Below are positions 46,460 through 58,404 of a DNA stretch of 64,000 nt, piece after piece. The position numbers were made by a program, and so were the translations under genes. Origin of the DNA: Ciborinia camelliae (taxonomy: Eukaryota; Ascomycota; Leotiomycetes; Helotiales; Sclerotiniaceae); contig JANPYM010000014.1 of the NCBI GenBank assembly GCA_025890175.1, positions 71,052 through 135,051 on the forward strand, given 5' to 3'. Below the pieces are notes generated by a model that was not told the DNA's origin, made no database searches, and saw only the letters and a program-made list of their open reading frames with translations. Position 1 is the first letter of the stretch. Each line of letters opens with the position of its first letter.

Positions 46460-48619
46460 ATGGCCCAGCAACGTGTGGCACAACCTTCACCATCGTCTTC
46501 GACAACGGAGAATCCAATAGTTGCAGTTGGTAGGAAAGTAAAGTCGGTTTTGACCACACACCAACGACCTACCATTCGAATTTATCGCGATTCTTCATTG
46601 ACTCTAGAGCCACGAAATGCTCCAGTAGCGAGAGACTTTTCAGATAAATCTACATCTACATCGTTACCTCATGGAAGTACATCACAGCGAAGTCACGCAG
46701 GCATCTCTGAGCAACCTGCCACTCAAGCAGCAACACATCCTCTTCCATCTCAAGGAAATGCACTGACCAACCGCTTTCGATCACTATTTGGACATGGGGA
46801 ATACTCCACCGAGCCCGAATCTTATGAGCATGAATATGATCCTGACATGGTGGATTTGCTAGATGTTGTGGGCATGTATTCCCAAACCAGACCAGCCCGC
46901 ATGTCAACAACCAGACTAACCCCCCCACAGACCCAGAAATATCTACCCTTTCCACCCTTACCAATGTTCAAAATTCTCTATTCGTGCCTCAAATGGGAGG
47001 GATTGTCAATCGGCAGCCTACATACAGACTTTCGGATCGCCCTGGGGAAGTACGCACGATTGATAAGATCAAAGCAAAGTTGAAGAATTTACGAAGTCCG
47101 GAAAAACGAGCGGATGATGATACGTGGAAGCAGCCAAACCTAGTATACGCCGTGCTGCCTGACGGAGAAAGACTCCGAGGTTGGACACCTGCGGAAATAG
47201 AGGAGTTGGATGATCTTGTTAGACATCAACTTCATTCTCGACGAGCCAAATTCAAACGTTCGATGAAAGGTTTTGGGCAATATGTTCGGAGACGTGAGTT
47301 AATTTATAAATCCACTTTTGGTGAGTTTTCCAACTAACAATCATCTTGCAGCTCTTGGACTATTCATCACAGTCTACGCTACCCTAATCACACTTTTCGG
47401 TGCAGCCTGGGTCCTCTTCCTCATCGGTTGGATATCCCTGGGTTCTCGAAAAGCCTACATTGTCAACATTGTTGATAATGTGCTCGTTGCGCTTTTCGCA
47501 ATTATCGGGGATGGCCTAGCTCCCTTCCGTGCAGTTGATACATATCACATGGCGTACATAGCACACTACCACCGGAAAACGTGGAAGCGGCGGGAAAAGC
47601 TCGGTCTCCCCGAATTATGGGACCACAATGATCTCCCGGAACAACGCAAAGAAGATATAGCTCCACCCCCTCAAGTCGACATCGAGAGTCTATGCGCCCG
47701 GCGCATGCCCAAAAGTATGGCACGCCGAATTGCACCGCGGATCCCCAAGAGATATGCCGACAAGATGATAGCTCGCAATCAAACAGAAGCAGAAGCCAGC
47801 TACGAATACACAGTTCTCTCCCCCTCAGAACAAAGCGTGCTTGAATACCACGAGCGAAAATTCTCCAAAAGCCACACGTTTTACAAACCCCACGAAACCG
47901 AAACTCACTACGCATTTCCCCTCAAATTACTTTTCGCCATCGTCATCCTCCTCGATTTACATTCCTGTCTACAAATCACCTTGGGAGCATGCACATGGGG
48001 AATCCCGTATAAACATCGACCATTCGCCCTCACGACCGTTATTCTCTGCTGTAGTATAACATGCAACATCATGGGGGGCGTACTAATATCCATGGGTGAC
48101 AAACGCACGCGCAAACACGAGGTGATTGAAAAGATGATGAAGCAAGAAATCACATCGGAAAGCATCGAGACGATCAATACACGCAGGCTCAAAGAAGCGG
48201 AAGACAGAGGCGAGATCGATCCGGAGATTCGCAAGAGGAGAGAGGAAGAACGGGATCTGGTGGAAAATGAAGAGATTAAGAGGAGTTGGAAGAGCGTCCC
48301 GAGTTTGCCCAAGAAATTGTTGGGGAAGGGTGAGGATCATCGACAGCCCAGTTTACCGGTCGAGGAGAGAAGTTCTAGTTCTAGTTCGAGTATGCATGTC
48401 GATTCGTCGAAGAGAGTGGGGTCTGGTTCTGAGAGAGATAAGAAATCGAGTAAGAGAGGTAGTGCGGCGTTGCACCCTGTACAGGAATATCCAACAGCAG
48501 TTCAGCCAACGTATCCGCAGCCGGTGGTGAAGAGGGGAGAGGATATGTTATCGCCGAAGAAGGGAGTGGGGCAGAGGGTTTTGGCGGGTTTTAGGAAGGC
48601 GGATTTAGATCGGAGTTAG
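46460..48619 (+). CDS. DUF2985 multi-pass membrane protein
   Basis: The coding frame starts at MAQQRVAQPS (46460) and runs to about 46920 as a disordered Ser/Thr/Pro-rich region. It then continues in another frame (PEISTLSTLTNVQNSLF... QMGGIVNRQPTYRLSDRPGE) to 47293. A clear GT-AG intron (47294-47351) leads to the last exon, 47352-48619. The switch between the first two frames is not resolved: either a ~60-nt intron ending near the branch-like CTAAC and CCCACAG, or an indel in the seven-C run at 46920-46926. The last exon has the DUF2985 core: hydrophobic LFITVYATLITLFGAAWVLF, GLAPFRAVDTYHMAYIAHYH, two further membrane segments (about 47925-48075), then a charged Ser-rich tail. Members are integral membrane proteins of unknown function. 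Confidence 0.82.
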
Positions 48620-49061
48620 AGAGATCTCTTTGATATCTTTTAAAGAACTTGAGAGGGGTGCGTCTAGATAGAGGGCTAGAGCTAGACGGAAAGATACACA
48701 ATATCGAGACAAGACGAGATACATTTTTGATACACTATGAAATCAGCAAGGCGTTCTATAGGAGAGTGTAATGAGTGGATACCCTGGACATATGATAAGG
48801 GATGAAACGGGATAACGATTGTAATACAATGAATATTTTGATATTTTAATAGAATTTTTTATTGAGAGAGTGAACTATGAATATTGTTATTGATGTATAT
48901 ACAATCTGAAGCCAAATTATCAGTCCAACAGGTCTCCAAAATAAATATCATGCATGCCACCAGATACAAAATTCTGATCAGATTTTTTCCAGCATTACAT
49001 CTAAACAAGACTTTCCCATGCATAATTCCTTAATTTGCGTTTGTGATGATTTGGTGTAGCC
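48620..49061. other. Spacer between DUF2985 gene and AT-rich element
   Basis: 3' flank of the DUF2985 gene with normal base composition up to about 49060, then an abrupt shift to extreme AT. No gene is seen. Confidence 0.6.
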
Positions 49062-49244
49062 TGTTGAATTAATAATAAATAATAATATTATTATATTATT
49101 GTACATAATAATTTACATTAATTATATAGGGATTATATGCTACAAAATACAAAATTAGCGTTTCACACTAATCCTATATCTATAATATATTTTTTATACA
49201 ATAAATATATAATATTTATATATTTTTACAATATTCCTCCTATA
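49062..49244. repeat. Left LTR of the degraded element
   Basis: About 183 bp beginning tgttgaatta and ending near cctata. It aligns along its length with 54546-54719. Confidence 0.7.
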
Positions 49245-50042
49245 ATTTATAATTATTTAAAAACAAATTAATTCAAACCTTATTAATTTTTGCAATAATA
49301 CAATAATATATAGTTATAATTATAATATCTAAATCTTCTATAAAATTCGATTATTTTATAATAATATATTATATTACAATATAAAAATATTGTTGAAATT
49401 AATTATATATATTTTTGTTTATTTTATTTTTATATTTAATTTTAAATTTAAATAATAAATAAAAAATCCCAAATATATTAATTGTTTTATTAAAATATTA
49501 ATTATTTATTTTGCTTTAACAATTTATAATATTTTAAATTTATTTGTATTTATTATATCATTTCAAATGAAATATTATTTAATATTAATATATTTTGCTT
49601 TATTATAAAATTTGTTTTTTTTTATTTAATCTACTCCGTTTTTATTATTTATATATAAAATAAAAATAAAATGTTTTACTTTAATAATAAAACATTTATT
49701 AAAATTAATAATCAATTTTTTTATTCAAATTAATTTTTTAATTTTTTTATTAATTACAATTATTTTAATTTTTATTATACTTTAAAAAATAAATCTTTAT
49801 TTTATAAAAAACTATATAATAACCCTATTATATTTAATAATAATCAACCCTTAAATTAATTTTTTTTTATTATTTAAAACTTTAAATAAAATTTATATAA
49901 ATATAATAATTTTAAAATAATTATTTAAAACAATTTGAATAAATAATATTAATAAATAAAATATTAACAAAATATTAAAATAAATATTTTGTTAAAATAA
50001 AATATTGTATACCCAATAATTATATAATATAAACAAATTAAT

Positions 50043-50892
50043 TAATTATAAATAAAATATTTAATTAAAAATAATTAATAAAATATATTAATAATTTAAT
50101 AATTTATAAATAAAGATTTTTATTATTTTTTTTTAATAAATTAATAATTTTGATATTATATATAATTATTTTGAAAAAAAGTGAAGTTTTTTTTGCAAAA
50201 AAAGTTGTAATAAAAAAATAATTAAAAATTTTTTTAATATAATTAAAATTATAAATTTTTAATATATGTTTTTCTTTATTTTGTTTAATTTATAATCTAA
50301 AAAATATATATATAAATTTTAAATTTTTGTATTTTTATTTTTTTCCAATTATCTTTTTAAAAATATTTATATTATATTACTTTTCAATAAAAAATAAATT
50401 ATTTATATAAAAAAAAAAAAATACTTTTTTATTAATAAAAAAATTTAAATTTATTAAAAATAATATAAAATTTATATTTCTAAAAAAACTTTTAACAATT
50501 AACCATCAAACCCTAAAAACTTATTTAAATTTATAAAATAATTTTTTAAATTTAAAATAAATATTAAAAGATTTTTATAATATAATCTTAACCTCTAAAA
50601 AAAATTTATTAAAATATTAAAAAATTTTTATTAATATTTTAATATTAATTAATTTTTTATTAAAAAAAATAATATTAACATTTATATTATTAATTTTTAA
50701 ATTATTAATTATAACTTTAATAAACAATATTTTTAAAATAAAATATTATCCAACTTTTACAAAGATTTTTTTAAAATTAATACTTTTACATTATAAATAG
50801 TTTTTTATTACTAATCTTACCTTTTTTTTAATAATTTTATTAAATTGATTTAATTTGTTTTTTAAAATTTATTTAAAAATTATTAATATTTT
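50043..50892. repeat. 850-bp exact duplicate, copy 1 (before gap)
   Basis: This segment, ending directly at the N run, matches 50903-51752 at a fixed offset of 860 in every line compared. It is most simply an unmerged contig overlap (assembly artefact), not biology. Confidence 0.92.
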
Positions 50893-50902
50893 NNNNNNNN
50901 NN
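50893..50902. other. Assembly gap (10 N)
   Basis: Ten consecutive N. Because both flanks are identical, the true gap is probably a negative-length overlap of about 850 bp. Confidence 0.99.
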
Positions 50903-51752
50903 TAATTATAAATAAAATATTTAATTAAAAATAATTAATAAAATATATTAATAATTTAATAATTTATAAATAAAGATTTTTATTATTTTTTTTTAATAAA
51001 TTAATAATTTTGATATTATATATAATTATTTTGAAAAAAAGTGAAGTTTTTTTTGCAAAAAAAGTTGTAATAAAAAAATAATTAAAAATTTTTTTAATAT
51101 AATTAAAATTATAAATTTTTAATATATGTTTTTCTTTATTTTGTTTAATTTATAATCTAAAAAATATATATATAAATTTTAAATTTTTGTATTTTTATTT
51201 TTTTCCAATTATCTTTTTAAAAATATTTATATTATATTACTTTTCAATAAAAAATAAATTATTTATATAAAAAAAAAAAAATACTTTTTTATTAATAAAA
51301 AAATTTAAATTTATTAAAAATAATATAAAATTTATATTTCTAAAAAAACTTTTAACAATTAACCATCAAACCCTAAAAACTTATTTAAATTTATAAAATA
51401 ATTTTTTAAATTTAAAATAAATATTAAAAGATTTTTATAATATAATCTTAACCTCTAAAAAAAATTTATTAAAATATTAAAAAATTTTTATTAATATTTT
51501 AATATTAATTAATTTTTTATTAAAAAAAATAATATTAACATTTATATTATTAATTTTTAAATTATTAATTATAACTTTAATAAACAATATTTTTAAAATA
51601 AAATATTATCCAACTTTTACAAAGATTTTTTTAAAATTAATACTTTTACATTATAAATAGTTTTTTATTACTAATCTTACCTTTTTTTTAATAATTTTAT
51701 TAAATTGATTTAATTTGTTTTTTAAAATTTATTTAAAAATTATTAATATTTT
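50903..51752. repeat. 850-bp exact duplicate, copy 2 (after gap)
   Basis: It begins immediately after the N run and ends at tattaatatttt, after which unique sequence (acccctta) continues. Confidence 0.92.
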
Positions 51753-53694
51753 ACCCCTTAATATACTTCCTTATATAATCTCAAAAATACCATTATCTTA
51801 AAGATTTTATAATTTAAATTTGATAATTAATATTTATACTTAAATATTTTTTTATATAACATTATTTAATTTTATAACTTTTAAAAATATTATAAATTTA
51901 TTTATAAAAAATAAATTTTTAATATTAATAATAATAATATTTAAAACTTTAACTTATTAAATAATTTAATCACTAAAAATATTTTTAATACAATAATTAT
52001 AAATAATAAATATATTTTAAATTATACTAATAATCAAATTTACAAAAAAAATAATATTTAAAACATTTATTCTATATCTTTTTTATTAAATATTTGTTAT
52101 TATAAACAAAAAGCTTTTTCTCTTATTTATACTAAATTTAAAAATTTTTAAATCTATACCAAACTAATATTATTTTTTAAAAAATAAAAAATTATACTTA
52201 TTAAAATTAATATTTACAATTCTAATTACCTTATTAAAAAACAAATTAAAAAAAAAATAAATATAATATTTTTTTAACCCAATAAATATATAATTATTTT
52301 TTAAAATTTTTAATTCAAATTTTTTAATAAACTTTTCAAAATATTGCAAATTAAAAATAAAAACTTTGTATTTAAATATTTAGAATTTAAAAAAATTGAA
52401 TATTTTATTATAATAAATTTTGAAAAAGATTATTACTAATAAAAATAAATTTACTTCTCTAAATAACAAAATTTTAATTAAAAATTTATTTATAAATTAT
52501 ACAATATATTGAATTATTATTTTTTATTAATTTTATTATATTCTAATTTAAATTAATAAATTTCTAAATTATACATTAACATTCTATATTTTTTTCTTAA
52601 CAACTTTATTTATTAAATATTTTTTTAAAAAAAAAATTTTAAATTATAAATTTAGCTTTTTAATTTTTTTTTAAAATAAAAATCCAAATTTGCTTTTTCC
52701 GTTATTCATACAAATAATAATTATTAATAATCCATATTTTTTTTTTAATTTTTTAAAAAATTTAACAAAAATTAAAATTATAATTAAAATCTTTTTATTA
52801 AAAATATATTAAATTTAAATAATATAAATAATATTATTTATAATAATAATAAAATATTTGTTTTTTTTAAAAAATATAATTAATATTTCAAAAAAATTAT
52901 AATAAATTCGTTGAAACCTAATAAATATACAAATTACTATATACTTATTAAAATTTTTTTTTATTTTTCTAATTAAACAAAATTTACAAATTTATTTTTC
53001 TTTTATTTTAATCCTTTTTCCAAAATTTAAACTTATAAAATATTTTTAAAATAATTTTATTTAATTATAATTCAAATAATTAAATTATTAATAAACAAAT
53101 TTTTTATTTATTTCTTTTAAAATTATTTTAATATTTTTCAATAAATTAATTAAAACTAATTGATTTATAATATATAAACCTTTAATTTATTTAACAATAA
53201 AATATAATTAACCAAATTTCTAATAAAAAATAAAAATTTTTTTAAAAATAATCTTATAATTAAAATTAAAAAAAACATTAATTAATATAAACTAAATTAT
53301 TTCAAAATTAAATATTAATTATACATTTAAAAATTCAAAATTTTCGATCTTGATTTTTCTAAAAATAATACTTTGAATATATATATTATTAATAATTTTT
53401 ATATTTTTAAAAAAAAACTAATATTAAATATATTCAAAATTATTAATTTAACCAATAAAATATTAAAAAATATTAAAATTAAATATTTAATCAATATTAA
53501 AATTAATTATATATATAATATAATTTAAATAAATAATATTTTTATATTAATTATTAACAATATTAACTTTAATTTTTTTATCCTCTTTATTCTTTTTTAA
53601 TTTCTTTTTATTACCATACACTTTCTTTTATATTTTTACAAATATTTAATAATTTTTTTAATAATAACCCATTTTTAAACAAAAACAATATTAA

Positions 53695-53828
53695 TTTTTT
53701 ACAATTTTATTTATATCACCACTATTATTTCGATTACTATCAAAATCTTTATTATTATTATTTTTTCCCTAAAATAATCTATTACAATTATTGTTACCCC
53801 AATTACCACAATAATTACTACAATAACC
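53695..53828 (-). pseudogene. Cys/Gly-richer relic inside the element, possible gag trace
   Basis: On the minus strand one frame reads GYCSNYCGNWGNNNC, then TAG, then GKNNNNKDFDSN..., ending at TAA. TAG and TAA are the products expected from CAG and CAA by C-to-T change. It recalls a retroviral-type zinc knuckle, but the Cys spacing (C-x3-C-x7-C, no His) does not fit C-x2-C-x4-H-x4-C. Its place about 720 nt inside the right LTR would suit gag of a minus-oriented element. Weak evidence. Confidence 0.22.
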
Positions 53829-54545
53829 TTTATAATTACTTTTGTTTTAATAAAAACTATAATTATCAACAAAATTTATTATTACAAAAATAATAAATTT
53901 TTTTGTTATATTAAAAATATTTATAATTTTTTAAAATAATAAATTAAAATTAATAACAAATATTTTAATTTATTACTAATTTAAAAAATTAAAAATTTTA
54001 ATAAAAAATTATTAATAAACTTTTTTATTGTTAATCAATTTAATACTCGAAAAAATTTATTATTGAAAATATAAAAATTGTTTAAAAAATTATTATAAAA
54101 TTTATATTTTTAAATCAAAAATTATAAAATAAAATTGTTTTTGAATTTTTATAATATATTAAAAATATATAACTATATTGTATTTATAAAAATAATTTTA
54201 TATACCTATAACGTTATACTTTTAAATAAAAAAAAATAAATTGAAATAATAAATATTATTAACATTAAAATTTAAAATTAAAAAAATAAAATTACATCTT
54301 TTCTTTTAATTTTTATAATTATTGATTTTTTTAGAATTAAATTTATTTTCAATATTTTTAATAATATTAATTACATTTGCAATAACAAAAACAAATAAAA
54401 TAAAATCTCTAAACTTTATCCAATTTTTTCCCTTGAAAATTATAATTAATCTTTATTTTATTATTATAAATATTATTATAATTATAATCAAAAAATAATT
54501 GATATATATAAAAAAGCAAAAAATTGTTTTAAATAAATATATTAA

Positions 54546-54719
54546 AATCGAATATTATAATTTATTATATTATTATATATAATAATTTATATTAATTATA
54601 TAAAGATTATATATTATAAAATACAAAATTAATGTTTTACGTTAATTTTGTATTTGTAGTATATTCCCTACATAATGAATATATAATATTTACATATTCT
54701 TATAACAAATATACCTATA
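54546..54719. repeat. Right LTR of the degraded element
   Basis: About 174 bp, roughly 80% identical by eye to the left copy with mainly transition differences. The end is at about cctata|ggg, where normal composition resumes. Confidence 0.7.
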
Positions 54720-56049
54720 GGGTGAGTTCTTCAAGATAAACACGGGAGACATCGCTCTCCCAATGAAAACGATAAGCCAAGAGCGAATGTAATGAATAAG
54801 TACACCGTGCAGAGAAGGATGGGATGTCAATACTAACTATAGCTTTCCAACCATGTATAGAATTTTGATAAAGAGTTACGAGCAAAATATCCGTTATCCG
54901 AATAATCCAGAGCCCAGTTATGCAAAATAGGCTATGTGAACTTGCGGCTCTCTTGATTTGATATATAAGTAAATATATTCAATGCGATGCGATATGACTG
55001 ACGATGATTAACAAGACTATCACTGACTACTCCCGTTCCAAAAGAACCAAATAAAAATCAACCCCTCATTCCTAAAATAAAGCATTCTGATCCTCCCGTT
55101 ATCAACCCATCAAAACGGTGAAAACGATAAGAGATAAATCGACCATGTACACGAGGAGCGCACGAGGTAAAAAAGTCCCGAGTCATCATATTGTGACTGT
55201 AAGATTTATGGGGAAACCTATGTTTGCTTCCCCGGCAGGTTTCGGATATGTGCAGCGGTCATATTGTATATATGTAGGTACCTAGGTATATGCCCATGCA
55301 TAATACAGGACGAAAGATATGTGTACGAGATAGAGATAACCTTGGAACTCTCAGAATGTAAACTGAGCCACAAGATTACGCACTTCGTAATGATTCCCTC
55401 TGTGGCTCGTTGAATTCCTATATTGGCTTTGTATCAACTTGTATGCTTATGGGGTTCGAAAGGCGGAGTTTGTCAATATCATGGATAATGATCCGGTGTT
55501 TCACAACCTAAGTGATGCGCTTGCTAGGAACTCACGTCTCACAGGTGGAAAATGTGACTTTCTTGTATGATCATCGCAAGGGTATTATCGGCTCGTCTTT
55601 TAAAGAAGGATATGTACCATGAACTTGAGAATCTATGAGTAGTTCACTGAAGTATTCATAACAATAGTCTTGTATTATCAATTTGTGGATCCTATGTAGA
55701 AAGATATATATTGTGCCATTGGAGGAACCTCAGATAGAGAACGAAGATCGATTCCATGCACTTATCGGATGAAAATATTGATCATGTACTCTTCGGCAGA
55801 AGTTCAACATATGATTGTCTCCGCGAAATACTCCGGATATCTTGATGATTTGAATCGAAAAGCTCGTATTCAAATATGGAATGGATTGTTGTATAAAGAG
55901 AACGAGCTTTGAGTACGGCCGCTCGGGCCGACCAATAATAAAAGCCCTCGCCATAGGCTCGGTCTTTATTATTGGCTACGGCCCTTTACGACCTCCCTCG
56001 CAGCTCGTCTGCCGGAGGCTATCAGATACCTAATCTGGTAATATTGAAG
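54720..56049. other. Normal-composition island between AT element and repeat tract
   Basis: About 1.3 kb of ordinary base composition with no supported gene. It includes a hairpin-forming inverted repeat at 55925-55984. A small minus-strand frame over 55730-55954 overlaps the hairpin and has no features. Confidence 0.6.
55925..55984. repeat. Imperfect inverted repeat (hairpin), arms about 28 bp
   Basis: The left arm (gggccgaccaataataaa...) and the right arm (...tttattattggctacggccc) are reverse complements with a few mismatches and a 3-4-nt loop around ata. GC-rich tips flank an AT core. Confidence 0.75.
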
Positions 56050-56067
56050 CTATTCGCAAAATTCCAT

Positions 56068-56288
56068 TTTTTTTGAAATAAAATAATTAATAAAATAATT
56101 AATAAAATAATTAATAAAATAATTAATAAAATAATTAATAAAATAATTAATAAAATAATTAATAAAATAATTAATAAAATAATTAATAAAATAATTAATA
56201 AAATAATTAATAAAATAATTAATAAAATAATTAATAAAATAATTAATAAAATAATTAATAAAATAATTAATAAGATAATTAATAAAAT
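56068..56288. repeat. 12-bp tandem array (ataattaataaa), about 18 copies
   Basis: Near-perfect repeats; one g substitution (aataagataatt) lies near the right end. Because 12 is a multiple of 3 the array is open on the minus strand and gives a false periodic peptide. Confidence 0.95.
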
Positions 56289-56411
56289 TGTGACGATATG
56301 AAGTCGATAGCTTTACCACTACGCCAACTGACCTATAAAAGGTACAATTCTAGATTAGTATCTAGAAGCTATCATACTATATATAGATTAGTGCTACCCA
56401 GCCACGTAACA
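56289..56411 (-). mobile_element. 123-bp insert within the 12-bp array, tRNA-like A box
   Basis: A unique segment is flanked on both sides by the same 12-bp array in the same orientation. On the minus strand it begins TGTTACGTGGCTGGG and ends ...ATCGTCACA (TGT...ACA ends). It contains GTTGGCGTAGTGGTAAAGC, close to a tRNA D-arm/A box (TGGCNNAGTGG). No matching B box lies downstream. It also holds an 8-bp-stem hairpin (ttctagat...atctagaa). It could be a tiny LTR-derived or SINE-like insertion, or a broken tRNA gene. Confidence 0.4.
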
Positions 56412-56455
56412 AAAATAATTAATAAAATAATTAATAAAATAATTATTAATAATAA
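56412..56455. repeat. Second part of the 12-bp array
   Basis: Two to three further copies of ataattaataaa directly after the 123-bp insert. Confidence 0.85.
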
Positions 56456-56689
56456 ATTTCTTTATAATTTATCTATTTCTTTTTAATTTTTTTAATTTTT
56501 TTTCTTTTCTTTTTCTTTTTCTTTTTCTATTTTAATTTTTTTCAATCTTTTTATTATTAATTATTTTTTTTAATCTTTTTATTATTAATTATTATTTTTA
56601 CTTTTTATTTTTTATTTTTTACTATTTCTATATTTCATTTTTTATTTTTTATTTTTTACTTTTTTTATTTTTTATTTTTTAATTCTTTT

Positions 56690-57301
56690 TTTATTCTTTT
56701 TTTTATTCTTTTTTTTATTCTTTTTTTTATTCTTTTTTTTATTCTTTTTTTTATTCTTTTTTTTATTCTTTTTTTTTATTCTTTTTTTTATTGTTTTTTT
56801 TATTCTTTTTTTTTATTCTTTTTTTTATTCTTTTTTTTTATTCTTTTTTTTTATTCTTTTTTTTATTCTTTTTTTTTATTCTTTTTTTTATTCTTTTTTT
56901 TATTCTTTTTTTTTATTCTTTTTTTTTATTCTTTTTTTTATTCTTTTTTTTATTCTTTTTTTTATTCTTTTTTTTATTCTTTTTTTTATTCTTTTTTTTA
57001 TTCTTTTTTTTATTCTTTTTTTTATTCTTTTTTTTATTCTTTTTTTTATTCTTTTTTTTATTCTTTTTTTTTATTCTTTTTTTTATTCTTTTTTTTATTC
57101 TTTTTTTTATTCTTTTTTTTATTCTTTTTTTTATTCTTTTTTTTATTCTTTTTTTTATTCTTTTTTTTATTCTTTTTTTTATTCTTTTTTTTATTCTTTT
57201 TTTTATTCTTTTTTTTATTCTTTTTTTTATTCTTTTTTTTATTCTTTTTTTTATTCTTTTTTTTATTCTTTTTTTTATTCTTTTTTTTATTCTTTTTTTT
57301 A
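56690..57301. repeat. 12-13-bp poly-T-rich array (cttttttttatt)
   Basis: About 50 copies of a unit with eight (sometimes nine) T, then ATT and C. The frame is open on the plus strand only because of the 12-bp period; the Phe/Leu/Ile peptide is not credible as a protein. Confidence 0.95.
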
Positions 57302-58059
57302 ATTCTTTTAATTATTTTTTAAATTTTTTAAATTTCTTTTTCTATTTTGTTTAATCTTTTCAATTTTCTTTTAATTCTTTTTAAACTTTTTATTTATTAT
57401 TTATAAAAATTATATATTCTATATACATTTGTTTTTAATTTTTTATAAAAAATTTTATTTATTTTTTTTAATTCTTTTAATTATTGATTAATATTTTCAA
57501 AATTTATATATTTATATTTATATTTATATTTAATTTTCTTTCTTTTTAATTTTTTTATCAATTGATTTAATTATCTTTTAATTTTATTTTTTATTTCTTT
57601 TAAATTTTGCTTTTATTCTTTTTTTAATTTTCTTTATTAATTTATTTTATTAATTCTTTTATTATAATATTTTATTAATCTTTTTTATTAATCTTTTTTA
57701 TTAATTCTATTTATTAATTCTTTTTATTAATTCTTTTTATTAATTCTTTTTATTAATTCTTTTTATTAATTCTTTTTATTAATTTCTTTTATTAAATTAA
57801 TTTCTTTTATCAATTTTTTTCTTAATTCTTTTATTTTATTTTTTAATAAAATTGATTATTATTCTTTTTATTAATTATTATTTTCTTTTCTTTTAATTTT
57901 TAATCTTTTTTTATTATAAACATATTTCCTTTTTAATTTATTATTTATTTTATATTTCTTTTTATAACTTTTTTAATTTTTTTTCTTTAAATTTCTATTC
58001 TTTTTAATTATTTATTATTTTATTTTTTATTCTTTATTAATTCTTTTAATTCTTTTAAT
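57302..58059. repeat. T-rich low-complexity DNA with a 13-bp array
   Basis: TTTTAATT-type sequence almost free of G. It includes several copies of ttctttttattaa (period 13) at about 57705-57785. Confidence 0.85.
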
Positions 58060-58225
58060 TCTTTTCCATTTTTTTTCATTCTTTTTTTCTTTTTCATTCT
58101 TTTTTTCTTTTTCATTCTTTTTTTCTTTTTCATTCTTTTTTTCTTTTTCATTTTTTTTTTCTTTTTCATTCTTTTTTTCTTTTTCATTCTTTTTTTCTTT
58201 TTCATTCTTTTTTTCTTTTTAATTC
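58060..58225. repeat. 18-bp array (attctttttttctttttc), about 8 copies
   Basis: Perfect or near-perfect 18-bp units. The minus-strand reading gives a repeated MKKKKR hexapeptide, which is a by-product of the repeat. Confidence 0.95.
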
Positions 58226-58404
58226 TTTCTTCTTTTTAATTTTTAATTATTAATTCTTTTTATATTTTATTATTTATTTTTTTAATTAATCTTTTTAATT
58301 ATTATTTTTTTTTTTTTAATTTTATTATTTTTAATTGTTTTTTTTTTATCTTTTTTAATATAATTTATTTATACAAAAAAATTTAAAATTATTTTTAATA
58401 TTCA

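Larger units (their letters stand above)
49062..54719. mobile_element. Degraded, RIP-like AT-rich LTR retrotransposon
   Basis: A block of about 5.7 kb as assembled (about 4.8 kb if the duplicated overlap is removed), made almost wholly of A and T, with sharp edges. Its ends carry direct repeats of about 183 and 174 bp (49062-49244 and about 54546-54719). They share long matches such as aatacaaaatta and aatatataatattta, and most differences are C/T or G/A. This is what an LTR pair looks like after repeat-induced point mutation. The left edge starts TGTTGAAT. The right end gives TATAGG on the minus strand, possibly a mutated TGTAGG. No intact gag or pol frame survives, so superfamily and orientation are open. 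No convincing target-site duplication is visible. Confidence 0.75.

Noticed and set aside
53784..53822. Retroviral CCHC zinc knuckle inside the AT-rich element
   Set aside because: Cys spacing is wrong and the His is missing; kept only as a weak relic, so superfamily and orientation are left open.
56050..56319. Minus-strand frame with repeated FINY
   Set aside because: It is a product of the 12-bp AT array.
56791..57354. Long plus-strand frame coding for a Phe/Leu/Ile-only protein
   Set aside because: It is a by-product of a 12-bp tandem repeat; composition and exact periodicity are not those of a protein.
58020..58205. Minus-strand frame with repeated MKKKKR
   Set aside because: It arises from the 18-bp satellite (18 is divisible by 3); no promoter, start context or similarity.
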